A stretch of DNA of 6,018 nucleotides from an uncultured Clostridia bacterium (lineage in GTDB: Bacteria > Bacillota > Clostridia > Christensenellales > Borkfalkiaceae): the NCBI GenBank assembly GCA_944338265.1, contig CALVLO010000089.1, forward strand, positions 1-6,018, written 5' to 3'. Below the pieces are notes generated by a model. It was given only the letters and a program-made list of their open reading frames with translations. It did no database searches and was not told where the DNA came from. Position numbers and translations under genes: made by a program. Positions 4,663 through 6,018 of this stretch are shown here, one piece after another (position 1 is the first letter of the stretch; the number at the start of each line of letters is the position of its first letter).

Positions 4663-5256
4663 TTATTCGATCGTCGGACGGACGCGCAGCGGAATGCCCG
4701 TGCGCTCCGCAACGGCGCGGCACGCCGCGATCTCCTCTTCGCCGATGCAGTCCACGACGGAAAACCAGCAGTTCAGCCCCTGCGCCTTGCACGCGCGGGC
4801 GAAAAACAGCATGGAATCGAACGCCATATCGGGATAGATGGGGCGGCAGAGCTTCTGATAGCGCGCCGAATCGGAGGCGTTGAGCGAAATATTGATGCCG
4901 TCCAGCCTGCCCGCAAGCTCGGGCGCAATGTCGCGCTGATTGATGATGCTGCCGTGTCCGTTGGTGTTCAGGCGCGTCTTTCCGCCGCGCTCGTGCACCC
5001 AATCGCACACGGCGAGCATGACGTCCAGCCGATAGGTGGGTTCGCCGTAGCCGCAGAATACGATCTCGTCGTACTTCTTCGGGTCGCCGATGCCGTCGAT
5101 GACCTGCTGCGCGTTCGGCTCGCCCTCTTTCAGCCACAGCGAGTAGCCCTCGAAGGTCTGCTTATCGTTGCGCACGCAGAAGGTGCAGCGGTTGGTGCAG
5201 CGGTTGGTCAGATTGACGTAACAGTTCTTTCCGATAACGTAGGTGTATGTATCCAT
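4663..5256 (-). CDS. TatD-linked radical SAM protein
   Basis: A 197-residue radical SAM protein. CTNRCTFC (20-27) is the CxxxCxxC motif whose cysteines C20, C24 and C27 bind the [4Fe-4S] cluster. GYGEPT (69-74) is the SAM-binding GGEP-like motif, and LNTNG (96-100) and INISLNA (121-127) are later barrel strands. The length is short, implying a partial barrel without a C-terminal cluster domain. The opening YVNLTNRCTNRC and position directly after tatD match the recognised TatD-associated radical SAM family, whose reaction is unknown. The start is three bases after the tatD stop with only a weak GAGAT site, so translation is probably coupled to tatD. Additional cysteines (C68, C84, C137, C156, C163, C170, C179) are scattered. 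It occupies the position where Bacillota usually have rnmV. Confidence 0.92.
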   Translation of the reverse strand: MDTYTYVIGKNCYVNLTNRCTNRCTFCVRNDKQTFEGYSLWLKEGEPNAQQVIDGIGDPKKYDEIVFCGYGEPTYRLDVMLAVCDWVHERGGKTRLNTNGHGSIINQRDIAPELAGRLDGINISLNASDSARYQKLCRPIYPDMAFDSMLFFARACKAQGLNCWFSVVDCIGEEEIAACRAVAERTGIPLRVRPTIE

Positions 5257-5259
5257 AAT

Positions 5260-6018
5260 TTATCTCATCTTTGCGAAAATACGTTTCGCATTCTCCATAA
5301 TAATTTCTTGCAGTTCTTCTTCCCGCTCCCCGCGAAGCTGCGCGAGCTGCCGCACGATGACGGGAATGTTGGCGGGCGTATTTTTCTCCCCGCGGAAGGG
5401 GGAAAGATAGGGGCTGTCCGTTTCGGAGAGAATGCGCTCCGCAGGGCAGGCGCGCACGCTCTCCCATACGTTTTTCGCGTTCCTGAAACAGGCGACGCCG
5501 CCGAAGGAGAAGTATGCGCCGAGCGCGGCGAACGCGGGCAGCATCTGCGCCCCGTGCGAATAGCAGTGCATCAGAAATCCACGCCCGAGGTGCGCGCGCA
5601 TTTCGGTGAGAAGGGCGAGCATATCGGCGGCGCAGTCGCGCGAGTGAACGACGAGCGGCAGTCCCGCGCGCTCCGCGAGCAAAATCTGCTTCACGAACGC
5701 CTCGCGCTGCACTTCCTTGATCGGCTCGGGATAGTGATAGTCCAACCCGATCTCCCCTACCGCGATACACTTTTCATCTTCCGCGAGCGCGGAAAGCGCA
5801 GAGAGGGTATCCTCCGAAAAATCCGCCGCCTCGGACGGATGCACGCCCGCCGTGAAATACGCGCCCGCATGCGCCGCCGCGAAGTCGCGGTGCCACAGGC
5901 TGTGCGCGAGCGTATCGCCCGCCAGAACGACGGTTTCCACGCCCGCGGCGCGGATCTCCTCCCACGTCCGCGGAAAGTCGTACCCCTCTTCCGCGAAATG
6001 GGCGTGAATATCGAGATA
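5260..6018 (-). CDS. tatD: TatD-family metal-dependent deoxyribonuclease, 5' end cut by window
   Basis: 252 residues are visible and the frame stays open to the window edge. It begins YLDIHAHF, whose D-x-H-x-H is the N-terminal metal motif of TatD, so only the initiator and perhaps one or two residues are missing. A GTG at 5940 could be taken as a start but would delete this motif. Other metal ligands are visible (numbered from the first visible residue): E89 in VGEIGLDYHY, H125 in VVHSRD, H151 in MHCYSH and D201 in SETDSPYLSP. TatD proteins are TIM-barrel hydrolases with 3'-5' exonuclease activity on DNA, implicated in DNA repair and degradation. Usual length is about 255-260. It is followed after three bases by the radical SAM gene. 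Confidence 0.95.
   Translation of the reverse strand, partial: YLDIHAHFAEEGYDFPRTWEEIRAAGVETVVLAGDTLAHSLWHRDFAAAHAGAYFTAGVHPSEAADFSEDTLSALSALAEDEKCIAVGEIGLDYHYPEPIKEVQREAFVKQILLAERAGLPLVVHSRDCAADMLALLTEMRAHLGRGFLMHCYSHGAQMLPAFAALGAYFSFGGVACFRNAKNVWESVRACPAERILSETDSPYLSPFRGEKNTPANIPVIVRQLAQLRGEREEELQEIIMENAKRIFAKMR

Noticed and set aside
4271..5137. A 288-codon open frame on the minus strand
   Set aside because: It runs across the radical SAM gene, a terminator and the start of rsmA in another frame, with an Arg/His-rich composition and no motif.

Overview
The window looks like chromosomal DNA of a GC-rich member of the Bacillota, probably an uncultured gut-type Clostridia. The evidence is strong AAGGAG-type ribosome sites, extended -10 promoters, AT-rich intergenic gaps between GC-rich genes, a CCA-encoding tRNA gene and a TatD-linked radical SAM gene. 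The phylum call is inference. There is no transposase, integrase, phage gene or CRISPR array.

Layout. (1) 1-471: a divergent promoter region. The first bases of a leftward gene with its own ribosome site lie at the edge, and a rightward HxlR-family regulator starts at 145. Between them lie a perfect 13-bp inverted repeat and a run of 15 T. (2) 472-608: a convergent gap with a strong hairpin terminator. (3) 3214 down to 609, minus strand: a compact five-gene operon, in order inorganic pyrophosphatase (ppa), SGNH/GDSL hydrolase, nicotinamidase-like cysteine hydrolase, a small helical protein with two zinc ribbons, and YbaK-type Cys-tRNA deacylase. The first three genes overlap by 4 and 13 bases, and the last two follow after gaps of 14 and 41 bases. 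A good promoter precedes ppa at 3250-3278. (4) 3330-3511: a near-consensus promoter, tRNA-Ser(GCT) and its terminator. The terminator is the centre of a perfect 30-bp palindrome that runs back into the tRNA 3' end. (5) 3512-3717: a non-coding gap with possible tRNA fragments and a 17-bp hairpin. (6) 6018 down to 3718, minus strand: tatD (lacking only its first residue or few), the TatD-linked radical SAM protein, a terminator hairpin, then rsmA.

How the genes fit together. Most functions are housekeeping: pyrophosphate removal, correction of mischarged tRNA, 16S rRNA dimethylation, and nuclease or repair activity (TatD). The tatD-rSAM-rsmA block resembles the common Bacillota tatD-rnmV-rsmA locus, with a radical SAM gene in the rnmV position. 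The least understood parts are the zinc-ribbon protein, the radical SAM protein, and the tRNA-overlapping palindrome. I do not see convincing evidence of a wholly new multi-gene system.
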